Source: Mytilinidion resinicola | Taxonomy: Eukaryota; Ascomycota; Dothideomycetes; Mytilinidiales; Mytilinidiaceae | Assembly (NCBI RefSeq): GCF_010093595.1 | Contig: NW_022985452.1 | Location: forward strand, 310,001-374,000 | Length of the DNA stretch: 64,000 nt | Reading direction: 5' to 3' | Part shown: one piece after another, positions 45,761 to 58,785 of the stretch | How positions within the stretch are numbered: position 1 is the stretch's first letter | Layout: each line of letters begins with the position of its first letter | Notes under the pieces: generated by a model | The model's database searches: none | Seen by the model: the letters and a program-made list of their open reading frames with translations, nothing else | What the model was told of the DNA's origin: nothing | Position numbers and translations under genes: made by a program

Positions 45761-47846
45761 TCATTGATGAGCATCCGATATCCCCACCAATATCTCCGCC
45801 CTCCTCTCCACCACCGACCTCTTTTTCGACGTCGTAGTAGTCACAACTGCACTCAACCCCCCAATATTACTCCTCGCCTGCACACTAGTCGGCTTCTTCG
45901 TACTCCTCGCACTATACGTGCACATGCCCGGATTCGTCCCCTCAACATAACCAGCTGCGTCGTCCCGCCCAAGATGAGCGTCATGGCCGTATTGCTCCCA
46001 TCCACAACATTCGAATGCAGCGTCACCGCAATCGTACCCCTTTGGGTGCTCGCCCACGTGTACGTATCAATGACCACGACGTCGAGCTTTTTCGGATCTA
46101 CTCTGAATGTCACGGTGTCCGTGCTGGATACGCTGGGGCTAGATTTGAGCGAGATTTTGAGGGAGAAGGTGAAGGTTGTAATGGTGGTGACAGCGGGCGT
46201 GGTAAAGGAAGCCGAGGGTTTATCAGACCCTGTGAGAGTGACTGTAGGCGAGCCGGCGATCTGGGTCCAGGCAAAGTTGAGGTCGGCGTTAGTGAGGCTG
46301 GCTTCGGTGTTGGAGCCGACCAGGGTGACGAGAGCGCCTTTGCGGACGTCTGCAACTGTGTTGACTTTGGCAATAGGAGTTGCGACGGGAGTTGGGTTTG
46401 TGGTGCACGTCGACGGGATGGCAGCTGGTGGTGCGGGACCTGGATATGGTGGTAAGCATATGTACACAACTGTGATCTTGTTATATAGTACTTACCAGGG
46501 AATGGGCTCAACTGTCCATAATAATTTCCATCGTCGTTGATTCCATTGAAGTCAAAGGGCGGTTGTTCGACACCAGGCACATTCGGTTCTGGGAAGACCC
46601 ATGCCGTGATTGGCTGCACGAATTGGCTAGCGACGATTCCATTCTTTGTTATCACTTGAGGCGTATTAGCAGTAATACGCGGTGCTCCCTTGTATACCTG
46701 GATAAAGTCGTCGAGTCTGCGCGGAAGATCCATTTGCCCCGAAGGTCACCAGCTTTTGGAATTGCGTTTCCAATGACTCTTTCGGTGATATCGCCAGTGC
46801 ATGGATCAACATCGATTGCGTTGATGGTAACAGAGACGCCAGAGGACGTGAAGTCAGATAGGTAGCCGATGAATCTAGTGTCCGCGAATTCTGCGGCAGG
46901 CTTGTTATCAAAAACAGCAATGAGGGCGTCTTCAGCTCTAATATAATTTGGCACGGTAGCTGAGGCTTTCGTGGTGATCTGGACGTTGGGCGCAATAATG
47001 CTGTACACGAGCATCTTGCTATTTGGAAGTTTGATACCACCAAACTTAAGGAAGTCGCCAACAATAAAAGGGGCTATGACGAGAGGATTAGGGGCCTCAC
47101 TATGGTAATAGTTAGTATGTATCTCTGCTTAGATCTAATATAGTATGCTTACAAGCTCAACTGTCCAGCAGGGCGATTTGAGGAAGGATATTTCGGATCG
47201 TCGCCAGACCGAGGAATGCATATAGGAAATCTGGAAAAGGCAGTGATGCTTGGGTTCTCGTCATCGGCAGTAAAGAGCTCGTTGCCAGTAGTGCCCTTTG
47301 AGCAGACGCTGTTAGGATTATTGATCCGGACTATTAGGCCTCCGAGAATCGACAAGGTGCCAGCTGCGGTGTCCACGGCCGAGATGTAGCCTTGTCCGAA
47401 CTTCAGAAAAAGTTGTGAAAGTTGGATTTGTCCAGCAATTACCTTTCCGTTGACCTATAGTGAAGTTAGTTTATTGCATCAGACGATCGTTTCAACCTAA
47501 ATATACTACTTTTCCAGCAACAGAGACTTCGTAGCCACTCAGACCTGCAGCAGCCAACTTAGGAAAGGAAACCCATGCTGCTGGGAACTGTACAATCAAG
47601 TTCTTGGGAATGGTCACTGTGAAGCCATTGACAGAGTTCGTGCCTCCGGAATTATAGTCGGATGCATTAACGCTTCCAGGGCTATAGGCAGTTAGCTAGA
47701 TGCTGCATCGGATGATTGTTGTCTGAATTATACCCATCAAGTACACCATTAACCAAGAATGGTGAAATGTTAGGGATGGGCGTCCCTGCCAAGACTAGAG
47801 ACAGAGACGACACTAAGGAAACTAGAATGTAGAATTGAAAATACAT
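45761..47846 (-). pseudogene. secreted PKD-like surface protein with two frameshifts
   Basis: Exons: 47846-47734, 47681-47510, 47454-47153, 47099-46496, 46439-45761. Exon 1 encodes a clear signal peptide (FQFYILVSLVSSLSLVLA). The product resembles a common family of large secreted fungal proteins: an N-terminal beta-rich half with NGFTVTIPKNLIVQFPAAWV, then VVGD-type blocks (APFIVGDFLKFGG), then a Pro-rich PFPGPAPPAAIP linker and a PKD/Ig-like domain (LNFAWTQIAGSPTVTLTG). Two shifts break it: one at 46661-46680, where REHR must change frame to reach ITANTPQVITKNG, and one in the CCCGCCC run 45964-45970 before AAGYVEGTNPGMC. Both downstream frames look conserved, so the damage is recent or a sequence error. 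Function of the family unknown; probably cell-surface. Confidence 0.6.
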
Positions 47847-49315
47847 CTTGTCCTCTGGCGCAGTGATCCGGGCTGCTCTAAGTCAAGCTTTTACTCTTCA
47901 TTGCAGCATCTTTAGCCTTTTTATAGATACGAGACTCTGGTTAACTGGACCACTAACTAACATACGGCTTGAAATCGCCTAAGCTCAGCTCCGTCAACGT
48001 ATAGACAGTCAATTGGAGGAGACGAGCGAGGCGAGTTCGATCTGGATTAGGGAGCTGTTCAGAGCTCTAGCCTCCACCGTTCTTCACGATGGAGATGAGC
48101 TCTGCCAAACCACTGTCCCTTCCAATATTTCCAAGAAATTCTGCATGAACGGCCGTCAGTGATACTGCCACATAGACTCGGGCGCATGGACTAGATGCTA
48201 TACTCTCGCGCTTGGCACTAGGGTCGAGGCGATCATAAGCATCTTTCGCCAGGGTTTTCATGGCACGAGAGTGGATATAGAGTACCAAGAATGCGGCTTG
48301 GTGGAACTCTTCCTCTTGGTTTTCTTGGGGCCAAGCACGGGAACGAGCTGATGAACTGTTCGACCATTTCCAAGAGACCCAGCGACTCAGCCGCAGGCAA
48401 GATCTCCACAATTCCAGCCTTAATATGGAGAGAGACTGGCACTTTATGAAAGCGTTACAGATAGCCGATATGCTTACTCTTATCTGCTCAGTGCCTAGGA
48501 GAATTTCAAGATGGCGTGTAGCGGCCTCTTTCCCGGCAGATCAGGTACCCGCTGCAGAGGAGGAGCCTCGAAGAGCATATTAAGATCAAACCGAGCAAAG
48601 ACTTACTCTCGATACTGGGAATCCGGAAAAGAGCACAGGAAGATACAATGCAGCGCAGCTAAGATGGGGCTGGATGACCGGTACAGAGAAGGAAAAGAAA
48701 GAACTATTTTTGGACATTTCTGAGGGACGGTCCGGGAATGGTTACCGGCGACTCTTTCTAGCGCAGACTTTGGAAGGAAATGCAAGCTTTCCAGGGTGAT
48801 CCCACATTTGACGAATGAAAGAGGAAATATTACAGTGCCCGGAGAATCATGCATGACACGACGGAATGCTGAAGATCTAGATCTTGCCAGCTGAACGCGG
48901 AAAGGAACGAAAACCGCGCACCACGCGGGACGACACAATAATGCTCTTGGCAAGCCATGACATGTCAGGATGCGAGCTGGGCTGAAGGTCGTCTTGTGGG
49001 GGATAGAATGAATGGAGCGAAGGATGTGTCGGGTGCAGCCGCTCGCGAAAAGAAACAGCTTGGCGTTTGAATCACGAGCGTTAGTTCCGCAAGGGTAGTT
49101 GCTGTTATCTGGATGAAGTATATACGCATTGAAAAGGCATGAAACCTAGTCATTATGGACTCAGATAGTGCAGTCCTCCTTCAATATCGAGTCCAAGTCC
49201 AAGGTCACGTGACTATGATGTCTGACGGGCCTGGAGCATCTCCTGTTTTGCAATACCTGATCCACCTGATCAAAACTCCATACACTCTCCTTCAACCTCG
49301 CATCGATAGATCGGA
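47847..49315. other. 1.5 kb gap with a possible gene remnant
   Basis: On the minus strand, 48442-48067 carries two overlapping frames that together read like a helical protein tail: SLGLLEMVEQFISSFPCLAP, then FHQAAFLVLYIHSRAMKT ending in ELISIVKNGGG. A frame change is needed between them. I do not recognise the family and no start is visible; it may be a decayed gene. The rest shows nothing. Confidence 0.3.
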
Positions 49316-50721
49316 CTATACGTTGGAGGTACTATCAGCTTTTGCTATCTCGTTTGTAGTAGTGGGCATCGGTATTGGGCCTCCTGGAGAACTTTCGCTT
49401 GCCGCAGTCAAGACCTCGACGCCTGTTTCTGTAACAAGCAAGGTATGTTCTATAGCTAAGTTAGCATTGGGCCATAGACACGAAACGTTGCTGGTACACA
49501 CCAAATTGAGCAGTCCTTTTGCCATCAACCGTAACATTTGTCCAATTGTCCGGCCAATACACTTCCCTCGGTCTTCCAAGCGTAAGGATCGGCTCGATCG
49601 TGAAAGTCATTCCAGGTTTACAAACTCCCACCGCCCTATTCTTGCCGTAATGCGGTATCCACGGCGGGGGATGGAATTCGGTGTTGATGCCATGGCCACC
49701 CCAGGTCGCGACGACACTGCAGTTTCTTGACTTGGCATGCTTCTCAATGACGCGACCGAACTCTCGTATTGGAGTGCCGGGCTTTACGAGCTCGACTGCT
49801 TTATCCAAGCATTCCCGTGCCGTTTCGACGACTCTGACCGAGTCTGGGTCCGCTTTGGCTCGATCGCCCACATAATACGTTTCGTTGACATCAGCGTGAT
49901 AGCCCTCGTGATACAATGAGATATCGAGATTGAGGATGTCACCATCCAGGAGGATGCGCTGGTCCGGTATCCCGTGGCAAACCACTTCGTTCGGAGAAGT
50001 ACAGAGCGATTTAGGGAAGTGATTATAGTTCAAGGGCGAAGGATACGACTATGGAAGTCAGAAATAGATGAGCTTCATCTGAAGCAAGTCGTGCTTACAT
50101 TCCGTTCTATGCAAGCTCTGTGGCAGACCTCGTCGAGGTAATCGGTGGTAATGCCCGGCTTGAGCTCTGCAGCGGTGATGTCCAGTACTTCTCGAGCTAA
50201 TTTGCAAACCTTACGCATTGCCTCCTGCCCCTTGGCGTCTAGAATGTCTATTTTCGTCCTGTTCAAGCGCTGCTCACCTTTTGGTATGCCGGTCACGGCC
50301 CAGTCAGGGTGTTTGATCGACCTGGAGACGGTGCGCTTCGCAGAAAGGGGATAGACAGGCCGGACAGGGCCGGTGAAGGAATACGTTGGGAAAGGATTGT
50401 AAGCTGCGGTAACTGGATCGATTTTAGACACAACTCCAGAAGGAATGATTTCTAGATGTTACCATCTTGTGTCTTGCCTTGCGCCGTTTTGTGTAGGGTC
50501 CTGTGTTCGTTCTACATCACGAGATTTGTCAGCCTGAAGTCTAAGTAGGAGGAGGGTACGTAACAAACCCAGTTCCTCTTGAAGCAATCTTGAGAGCAGA
50601 AATAGCTGTCGCTCATGCCCATCTTCAGACATGTTGGGCACTGTAAAGCTCCAGCATCCTTTTCGCAGTCTGTGCCGAGACACTTTCTCTTGGATGGTAG
50701 TTCTGGTGAATCATCGGCCAT
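49316..50721 (-). CDS. MAP1: methionine aminopeptidase type 1
   Basis: Five exons (50721-50569, 50511-50463, 50412-50099, 50048-49502, 49449-49316) give 398 residues; introns are 50-57 nt. The N-terminus has the type 1 zinc-finger domain (CLGTDC, LQCPTC, FCSQDCF, ending in NWNEHRTLH), which tethers MetAP1 to ribosomes. The pita-bread catalytic fold follows with all five metal ligands visible: the aspartates in LNLDISLY and HADVNETYY, the histidine in GGHGI, and the glutamates in FTIEP and QFEHTLL. It removes the initiator methionine from nascent cytosolic proteins. The substrate-side loop reads INTEFHPPPWIPHYGKN, departing from the usual FHTAPNVPHYAKN, so this copy is somewhat divergent. It is head to head with a type 2 enzyme, 322 bp apart. 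Confidence 0.93.
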
Positions 50722-51043
50722 CGTGGCAGAGCTCGCTTCCTAGGATGGAACTCAGCGACAAAACCGAGAGATGGTCCGTCGCAGAGGTGGAAGCGCGAAG
50801 AAAAGTTTTTGGCTGGTTTTGTTCCAGTCAAAGTACAAAAGTGTCGTGTAAGAAGTTAGCCCCACCTCGCTTGATTCTATATGAGGTTATCGGTGTTGAA
50901 CTCAACTCCGACCATCAACTACGGCATAGAACCATGTGACGACGTCAGCTCCTACGTCTTTGAAATCTGGCGGGGTAGTAGCTGGTGTTGAACTTGACTG
51001 ATTCCTTTCCACAAAAATTTAAGAGACCACTCCTGTCGCTAAA
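50722..51043. promoter_or_regulatory. shared MetAP1/MetAP2 divergent promoter
   Basis: The 322 bp between the two start codons must drive both aminopeptidase genes. A GTGACGACGTCAG stretch near 50936-50948 contains a near-palindromic CRE/ATF-like site (CGACGTCA). No clear TATA box is seen in the right place for either gene. The regulation is inferred only. Confidence 0.5.
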
Positions 51044-52543
<1,500 letters not shown>

Positions 52544-52766
52544 GTAAGTGAGGATTTGTTATGTCCAAAGTATATCAGCGGTTCATAAATGGCGGGTTTA
52601 CACGCGGATCATGATGATCAATAAATAGCACCACGGTAGATCCTGAATTAGCTTGTCTGCTCTCTTCCAGCGGCTGGACTGCATTCTCATTGTAGTATCG
52701 TCTGAGCACTTTCGTCGCGTAGTATTCTAGCCTTGGGTTCAATGTCGCTTCCTCTATCATCTTTGC

Positions 52767-53639
52767 CTACATGCCAAAATGCGAATGATGAAACGGTGCG
52801 AAATAAGGAAACAACCCCCCACGATCTGGCATGTAACCCCCTGCCTGCCTAGATCGAGGTCGCGGAGATCCATGCTGTGCTTGAACTGAATCATCCGAGC
52901 TACTAGGTGATGTCGAAACACTATTCCCCGGTGAGATGCTCTGCGGACTACCCGGAACCGCAATCTGATTCTGCGAAGGCCAGGATCCACTCCCATTTGA
53001 AGAAACCGATGCGGTATCGCGACTCCAATCATCGCCGGCAGCAGAACGCACACTACGCCATCGCGGAGGATTAAACGGTGGGGGTGAGTACCCCGCAACC
53101 GAGGGAGCTATAACCGCACGTAATCGCGCAAGCTCTGCATTCTCATGCGCGTAGAAGTCCGCAAGAATCTCAGGCGTCGGATCCACGAGGTTCGGAAACG
53201 GGTCGCGGATGAGCTCAGGTGGGATTGGCGGTGGAGGAGGGGGCTCGTGAGTCGGTTCCGGGAAGACGTCATGCTCCATGGTGACGTGCCTTTGATAGAG
53301 AGGGACATCGGCTCGCGACCTGGAGTGACGGTGCTCGGGCGATGGCACCCCGAAGAGATCGGTAGGGTCTTCGCCTACGAAGAGAGAGAAGTGTTGGAGG
53401 GGAGGGGGGAAGGGGTGGTGCGGAGGACAGTCTGGACAAGGTACGTTTACGTATGTGATAGCGGTCTTCCAGCCTGGGCAGTTTCCGGGTCGGAGCCCGC
53501 GTTTTTGGACACATAGTCGTATGTTAGGGTCGTGGTAGATTGCGTTGCATGAGCATACGATGCAGTTGAGGAAGCACATTAAGAGGACGGGTGGAAACTG
53601 TTGAAATCTGGAACTGAGTGTGAGATGAAATGTAGCCAA
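52767..53639 (-). CDS. hypothetical protein with Cys-rich N-terminus
   Basis: Single open frame of 290 codons; the real start may be the internal Met of MCFLNCIVCSCNAIYH at 53579. The N-terminal 60 residues contain paired cysteines (CIVCSC, later CVQKRG, GNCPGW and CPDCP) that could bind zinc. The rest is Pro/Ser-rich and probably disordered (EPPPPPPIPPEL; SPGNSVSTSPSSSDDS). Small fungal proteins with this Cys pattern and a disordered tail are common, but their role is unknown. No splice sites were needed. It is convergent with the MetAP2 gene. Confidence 0.5.
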   Translation of the reverse strand: MATFHLTLSSRFQQFPPVLLMCFLNCIVCSCNAIYHDPNIRLCVQKRGLRPGNCPGWKTAITYVNVPCPDCPPHHPFPPPLQHFSLFVGEDPTDLFGVPSPEHRHSRSRADVPLYQRHVTMEHDVFPEPTHEPPPPPPIPPELIRDPFPNLVDPTPEILADFYAHENAELARLRAVIAPSVAGYSPPPFNPPRWRSVRSAAGDDWSRDTASVSSNGSGSWPSQNQIAVPGSPQSISPGNSVSTSPSSSDDSVQAQHGSPRPRSRQAGGYMPDRGGLFPYFAPFHHSHFGM

Positions 53640-53822
53640 GCGGACCGCTCTTTGATATATGAGTAAATCTGTGACAGCTCACCAAGGACACGTATTTTGC
53701 TTGATTAGCCGTTCAATCTCTGCGAGGGCGGTTTGTTCCAAGAAAGTTGGCCCCTGTCCACGTGATTGACACCGTTTGCCCGGTTGCGATTGTTCCCGAG
53801 GTAATCAATCATCTCAAAACGG

Positions 53823-54621
53823 CTACGACGGTCCCGTTTCCTTCTTTTTCAACTCCGCCTTCCCATCCTCCCCTCTCACCAACCACGTCCCCTCCGCCCC
53901 CTCCGGCTCCCAAAGCATCGCCACCCCCTCCAACCCCTCCACAATCGCTAACCGCTCGATCTCCTTAAACCCCAACTTCGCATACAGACCCCGCCCCATC
54001 ACGCTCGCCTCCAGCGTCACAGGCATCTTCTCCTCCTCAGCAATCCTCTGCCCATACGCGACGAGCTTTGCCCCGATACCCCTTCGCTGATGCTTAGGTG
54101 ACACGCCAAGCAACCCTAGATACCAATACGACTCGAGCTGCGAGGTAAACTTATACTGCGTAGCCTCACGCATGATCTTCGCGCGAGCAGGGTCAGACGC
54201 GCGGTCTAACGCCTTCTCCTCATACCACTGCTCCCAGCTGAGTAGATACCGATCCAACCCTGCTCTTCAATCAGCACAGCACAGCTCAAAACGCTCTTCT
54301 CAACGTACGCTTCGCAATCGAGTCCTGCCGCCATCTCGCAGCCTTCTCGTCGCTTCCTTCGCGGATGTAGAACGCGAAACCTAGAATCTCAGGCGCGCCG
54401 TTCCATTCCGCGTCGCCGGGTTCCGACTCTGCGACGAAGCCGTGGGAGCCCAGCTGGACGAGCCGCGAGCGGAGCCGGATGAGCTGGAAGCGGCGGAGGT
54501 CGTTGGGGTATTTTTCTTGATGGGGGTAGAGCCATGTGAAGAGCTCGTCGCCGGAGAAGGTGTCGTGGACGATGGGGGCGACGGATGAGAGGTCTGCTCT
54601 GATGAGGGGGCGGATGAGCAT
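53823..54621 (-). CDS. GNAT-family N-acetyltransferase
   Basis: Two exons, 54621-54309 and 54259-53823, give 249 residues; the 49 nt intron has GTACGT and AGCAG ends and leaves the frame intact. The start MLIRPLIRADLSSVAPIVHD is typical of GNAT proteins. The acetyl-CoA binding block is in exon 2: YLGLLGVSPKHQRRGIGAKL (motif A, Q-x-x-G-x-G/A pattern), followed by MPVTLEASVMGRGLYAKLGF (motif B). It would acetylate a small molecule or protein; the substrate cannot be told. Many such single GNATs occur in Pezizomycotina genomes. Confidence 0.85.
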
Positions 54622-55217
54622 TATGATGCAGGGAGAGATAGGGATGGGGATGAGACAGTCAGACTAAGGGAAGAGCTATAATTGCGAATATAAGGAATTT
54701 ATGAGTTTTGAGAGATTTTCGGACGAGTAGGTAGTTTAAGTACATTTTCGGGGCGGCCGAGATGTTAAGTAAGCAAGGCTGGGCACGGTGGGGATGAGTC
54801 ACGGAGGCTAGTGGTGACTCTGCTAGTGGCGTTACATTCGCCATCTATGCCTCGAGAGGAGAAAGTGATTGTTGGGGAAGTGTTGGAATAGGAAGGTCGT
54901 GGATAATTGACTTGACGTCGAAGGAGACTTCGTGGAGTGAGTGGGACGCTTCGCTAGCGTGACTCATTGGGTTTAGCGCAATAGGGCTCTGTCTTATTTC
55001 CAAAGTCAAACCTCATACCTGACCAAATCATCAGTCAAAGTTACTCTCCTTTCATTACACAGGTGATCAACACAATGGCGTACCGAACAAAAGTCGAAAT
55101 ACTTAGGGCCGTGTTACTGCACACCAGGCCCCGCCATCTCCAGTAGCTTGCGAGGACATCCCGGTTGTCAAAATTGCTTCATTTCCTCATATTCCCTCTC
55201 AATCCAGCAAGATTGCA
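54622..55217. other. intergenic region
   Basis: No gene seen. It holds the promoter of the acetyltransferase gene and the 3' flank of the membrane-anchored protein. Confidence 0.4.
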
Positions 55218-55919
55218 CTATCCACAGGCGTAATCGTAGTCGATCCGTCCGCAAGCCTCCCCGAAGCCCCCGTCAACCCAACCAGCCCAAAACACATCCC
55301 AAAAAGCCCCCCACGGGGGATCCGATCCCCATCGCCACCCCACCCCATTGCACTTCTTCGCATCTGGCGACGTGAGTACGTTATAGCTTGCACACAAGCC
55401 GATGCAGGCATCAAACGACGTCGTGTAGTTCCCGAAGGCATTTGAAGGGTGAGTGTCGAAGAGGAAGCTGCAGTGCTTCACGAAGCGCTGTTCTGGAGAG
55501 ACGGAGATGGTCGTCGTGCTGCCATTGCTGGAGGGGCAATCGCGCACAATCGTCAGAGACGACGACTCTATTATCGTGCCGGTGGTAGATGCTGTTGGCA
55601 CGGCCGTTGTGGATCCAGATGCGGTCGAAGACGATGCGGAAGATGCTGTTCCCGTGGCGCTGGCGCGATACGTCGAAAACGCCGCGGTGACGGCACTTCG
55701 CTGTGCGTCTGCAATTTTGCGATTCAATGCCGCGAGCGCGGCGCCCATGCCTCCGGCGACGGCGCCGACGATTATCAGGATGCAGAGTAGGCCGCCGAGT
55801 ATGAGAAGAGTGGGTTTCTGCAGGTCCAGAATCCTCGCTTTCTGGCCTTGTGGCTGTCTCCTGTTTTCATATGTCAGGTCGTAGACACCTGGAGGACGCC
55901 TAAGCGCCTGCCCTTGCAA
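55218..55919 (-). CDS. single-pass membrane protein with Ser/Thr-rich ectodomain
   Basis: The frame is open for 233 codons and continues upstream in frame to an acceptor-like AG near 55991 (reading SYDGLPHVPDSTLGHNPYSQ), so a short first exon further up is likely; I could not fix it. After a basic cytosolic stretch (KARILDLQK) comes one membrane segment (PTLLILGGLLCILIIVGAVA). A Ser/Thr/Ala-rich region (SSASSSTASGSTT) follows, then a cysteine-containing module (DCPSSNGS, KHCSFLF, ACIGLCASYN, KKCNGVGW, EACGRIDYDYAC). This is a common fungal cell-surface architecture, resembling WSC/PAN-like sensors, but no function is established. Confidence 0.6.
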   Translation of the reverse strand: MQGQALRRPPGVYDLTYENRRQPQGQKARILDLQKPTLLILGGLLCILIIVGAVAGGMGAALAALNRKIADAQRSAVTAAFSTYRASATGTASSASSSTASGSTTAVPTASTTGTIIESSSLTIVRDCPSSNGSTTTISVSPEQRFVKHCSFLFDTHPSNAFGNYTTSFDACIGLCASYNVLTSPDAKKCNGVGWRWGSDPPWGAFWDVFWAGWVDGGFGEACGRIDYDYACG

Positions 55920-55997
55920 TGGTTGCGAGTATGGATTGTGCCCGAGTGTCGAATCGGGGACATGAGGGAGGCCGTCGTAAGAGAGGCGGCCTTGGTC

Positions 55998-57123
55998 CTA
56001 CGCTAGATCAGTGGGAGCACCTATCGCTGGAAGGAAGAGTCGCGCACCGTGTCCATGCTTATTAGTGGGGAGTCCAAGACGTAAGATTTGGACTCCGGAG
56101 TGTTTTTTGTTGAAGTTCGAGGGAATTCGAGATCTACTAGAGAAAGAGATTCGGGACGGTAAGCTATAAGGCTCCAGGAATACCATGCTCAACCACTGTG
56201 CTAAGCCGTCTGATACGACTATCTATGATGTTACAGCAAACGCTGGTCGCATGATAGCTGCATTGTCAACGTTCTAATACTGCCATTGGTTATTCGGAAT
56301 ACCACATCAGCTAGGCGCGTCCGGTTCTACAGCATCTTTTTACGTCCGGTGAACATAGCGCTAAACCGAGTCGATCCTTGTATACCTCTTTTCTGGGCTA
56401 GTACTTAGCCGACTTGAGGATTGATTGGCCAGAACGTTGCTATATCCCCCTAAAGGCGCCCGGAGTTGCTCCCTTATACGGCAAGTCTGTGGCTTAGTAT
56501 TAGAGAGTGACCACCGGACATGAGGACATGCTGTAGCGCGGATTTAAAGCCACAGGCAAAATAGGTAAGATTAGAACGGAAGATACTATTTCATTGGCTA
56601 AAGTCTTCCCGGGGCTGAGCTTAGTCCACTAAAAGCACGGTACCCCAAGTTTTACCGCTACGGCTGACTTGGTGGCTTGATGTTCGCGCTAAACCACTGG
56701 ATGTGCCTCTTCTGTATCGGCTTGCCTGTCTGCAGAGGCATGATAGGGCATGGTGTTCTAAGCACGCGAAGCTGAAACTCAGCCTTGCAGGCCTCTCGGA
56801 GTATTCAGCGAGCACGGGCAAGGAAAATGACGCCCACCTTCATCTCATTATTACTTAGCTGAAGTTTGTACCTTAATCTCGTTTTCGAGGGCATGCTTAC
56901 AAGCGCCGTCGCTCTAGGTTAGGTCCCCGAACAGGTCTGAGCTAGCATAGCATGAAACAAAATTCAGTGTACTAGGGTCAAGTCTCTGCTATGGTATACC
57001 GAATAGGCTGCTTCTATCACCGTAAAACAGAGTCATTCCTGATGAACTCTCTCATTCATATACGCAAAGCCCACAGCGTCCTATAGCGCATCTGCAGTCC
57101 AGCGCTCGCGCAACGCCCTTCCC
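55998..57123. other. 1.1 kb gap
   Basis: No gene supported apart from a possible undefined first exon of the membrane-anchored gene in the first 200 bases. The remainder is without visible repeats or RNA genes. Confidence 0.35.
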
Positions 57124-58785
57124 TTATGCCCATACCGAACCAGCCTTCTTCCGCCCATGATCCTCCTCAAACTGCTCATACCACTTCGGGATCTCCGCAT
57201 CGTAGTACGTCCACCACGCCGGCTTCTCGAACTTCCAAGTATACAAGAACCGCGTCTGCGGCTCCCCATCCCTGGCGATACTCTGCTCGAACTCCTGCGG
57301 CCGCTCCTCCGGCCTCATCTTCCGCAGCTCCAAGTACGTCAACCGATCCACGCGCTCCCCGAGGTAGAAGCACCACCTGGAGTCCGACGGCGTGAAGGTG
57401 TACTCGTAGCGCAAGACGTTAGCGCGGAAGGGCAGGATCTCGACGTGGTAGCTGGTTTGGAAGGAGAAGGTCTGGGTGTCGAAATTGGTCTTGTCGTTGC
57501 TATGGGAGAAGCCGAACTGCGCATACTCGAGCACTGAGTCTGGTGTTTTCGGCGTGCGGACGCCGGTGGTGGAAAGCGGGAGCGTCCAGGTGAATTCATC
57601 GCCGACCCGCCTGGGAGTCCGGAAGGGGTTGAGGGGCGAGCGCGCTTCTTCGGGCCATAGCACGTCGTGGCTTTGCCATCCTCTGTCGCTGTATTTGCGG
57701 AGTAATGCGCCGATAATGTCGTCCGCGCCTCTGAGGAGGTAGGTTTTGTGGTTCGCGAACGTGGGGCGGGCGTAGATGGCGTAGGCTTTGTTCCAGGAGA
57801 TGACGTTGACGACGCAGGTAGTGTAGAAAGATTGGACGATGCGGAAGATAGGGAGGTCCTTCGTAACTATGATCTGGATCTTTGGGCGGTGGGAAGTGTT
57901 GTTGGCCGAGGACGGCCGGAGATAGGTGAGTACCTGGGAAACAGTGGTTAGTAGGGTGACAAGGGTGGAGTAAGAGAGACGAAATGTGGAACAAAGTGTG
58001 GAAATAAGAACCTGTATCTATCATTGCCTGGAGTGCCTCAATAAGCTTTGAGAATCCTACGCTCGTGTAAGGAGCAAGGCCCACGTCTCACCTCCACGTG
58101 ACTTTCATCCCTTCCAGATTCTTGAGAGAGAGCAAGATGAAGCATGTCAAACAATGACAAATGGAAGATGCACAGCCCAACATCTTTATAAAACATAAAC
58201 CATTCTTACCTTAAAGTCCCCCTTCATCTTATACTCTAACGGATCCACCTCCGACCCCACCGGATTCACGCACTCGTACCCCTCCCTATGCGTCAAATAC
58301 GCCGCAAACGCCCTCTCCCGCCCATCATTCCGAATAAAAACATCCAAATCCGACTCTTCCCAAAACACCCCCTCAAAGAACTGCAGCACAAAACTCCCCG
58401 AGATCAGGCCGTCTGCTGCTCCCAGCTGGCTACGAAACTCAGCCGGATCATCCACAAACGGCCGTAACGAGCGATTAATGTCCCATAAGTAGTGGCGTAA
58501 GGCATGGAGGTGTTTGCAGGTGGACGTTAGCGCGAGGATACTGCGGACGTCGAGGCTGGCGCGTAGGCTGTGGAAGACGGGGTACATGGAGGAGGGGTTT
58601 AGTAGATCCACGAGGGAGATTGGTTGCCGGGCGTGGCTGATCTCCATCGTTTTGATTTGAGAGATAGCTGGGGAGACATTGGCGCTGAAGCCAGACATGT
58701 TTTGGTGTTTCTGGTGGGGAGAAGGCTGGCGCGGTGTTGACGAGAGGTTGGAGCGGCGCGTTCGCTTGTGCCTGCTAGGGGTCAT
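57124..58785 (-). CDS. F-box-like protein with nucleotidyltransferase-type motif
   Basis: Two exons, 58785-58210 and 57933-57124, give 461 residues; the joining intron is 276 nt (GTAAGA and CCCAG), and both ends are phase 0. Residues 60-90 resemble an F-box-like helix bundle (RSILALTSTCKHLHALRHYL). It is followed by ISGSFVLQFFEG, then ESDLDVFI: a GS dipeptide about 14 residues before D-x-D, as in the active site of pol-beta-type nucleotidyltransferases. The C-terminal half includes a conserved-looking FYTTCVVNVISWNKAY and WWTYYDAEIPKWYEQF. Fungi have many such uncharacterised proteins. Whether it is an active transferase or a degenerate fold is unknown. An internal start at 58698 (MSGFSANV) is possible. 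Confidence 0.65.

Noticed and set aside
45698..46540. 280-codon plus-strand frame
   Set aside because: It is antisense to the secreted PKD-like gene, whose minus-strand frames show a signal peptide and conserved blocks.
57934..58209. Extra internal exons inside the 276 nt intron of the F-box-like gene
   Set aside because: Candidate exons lead into stops or the wrong frame, whereas direct joining is phase 0 on both sides and reads through.
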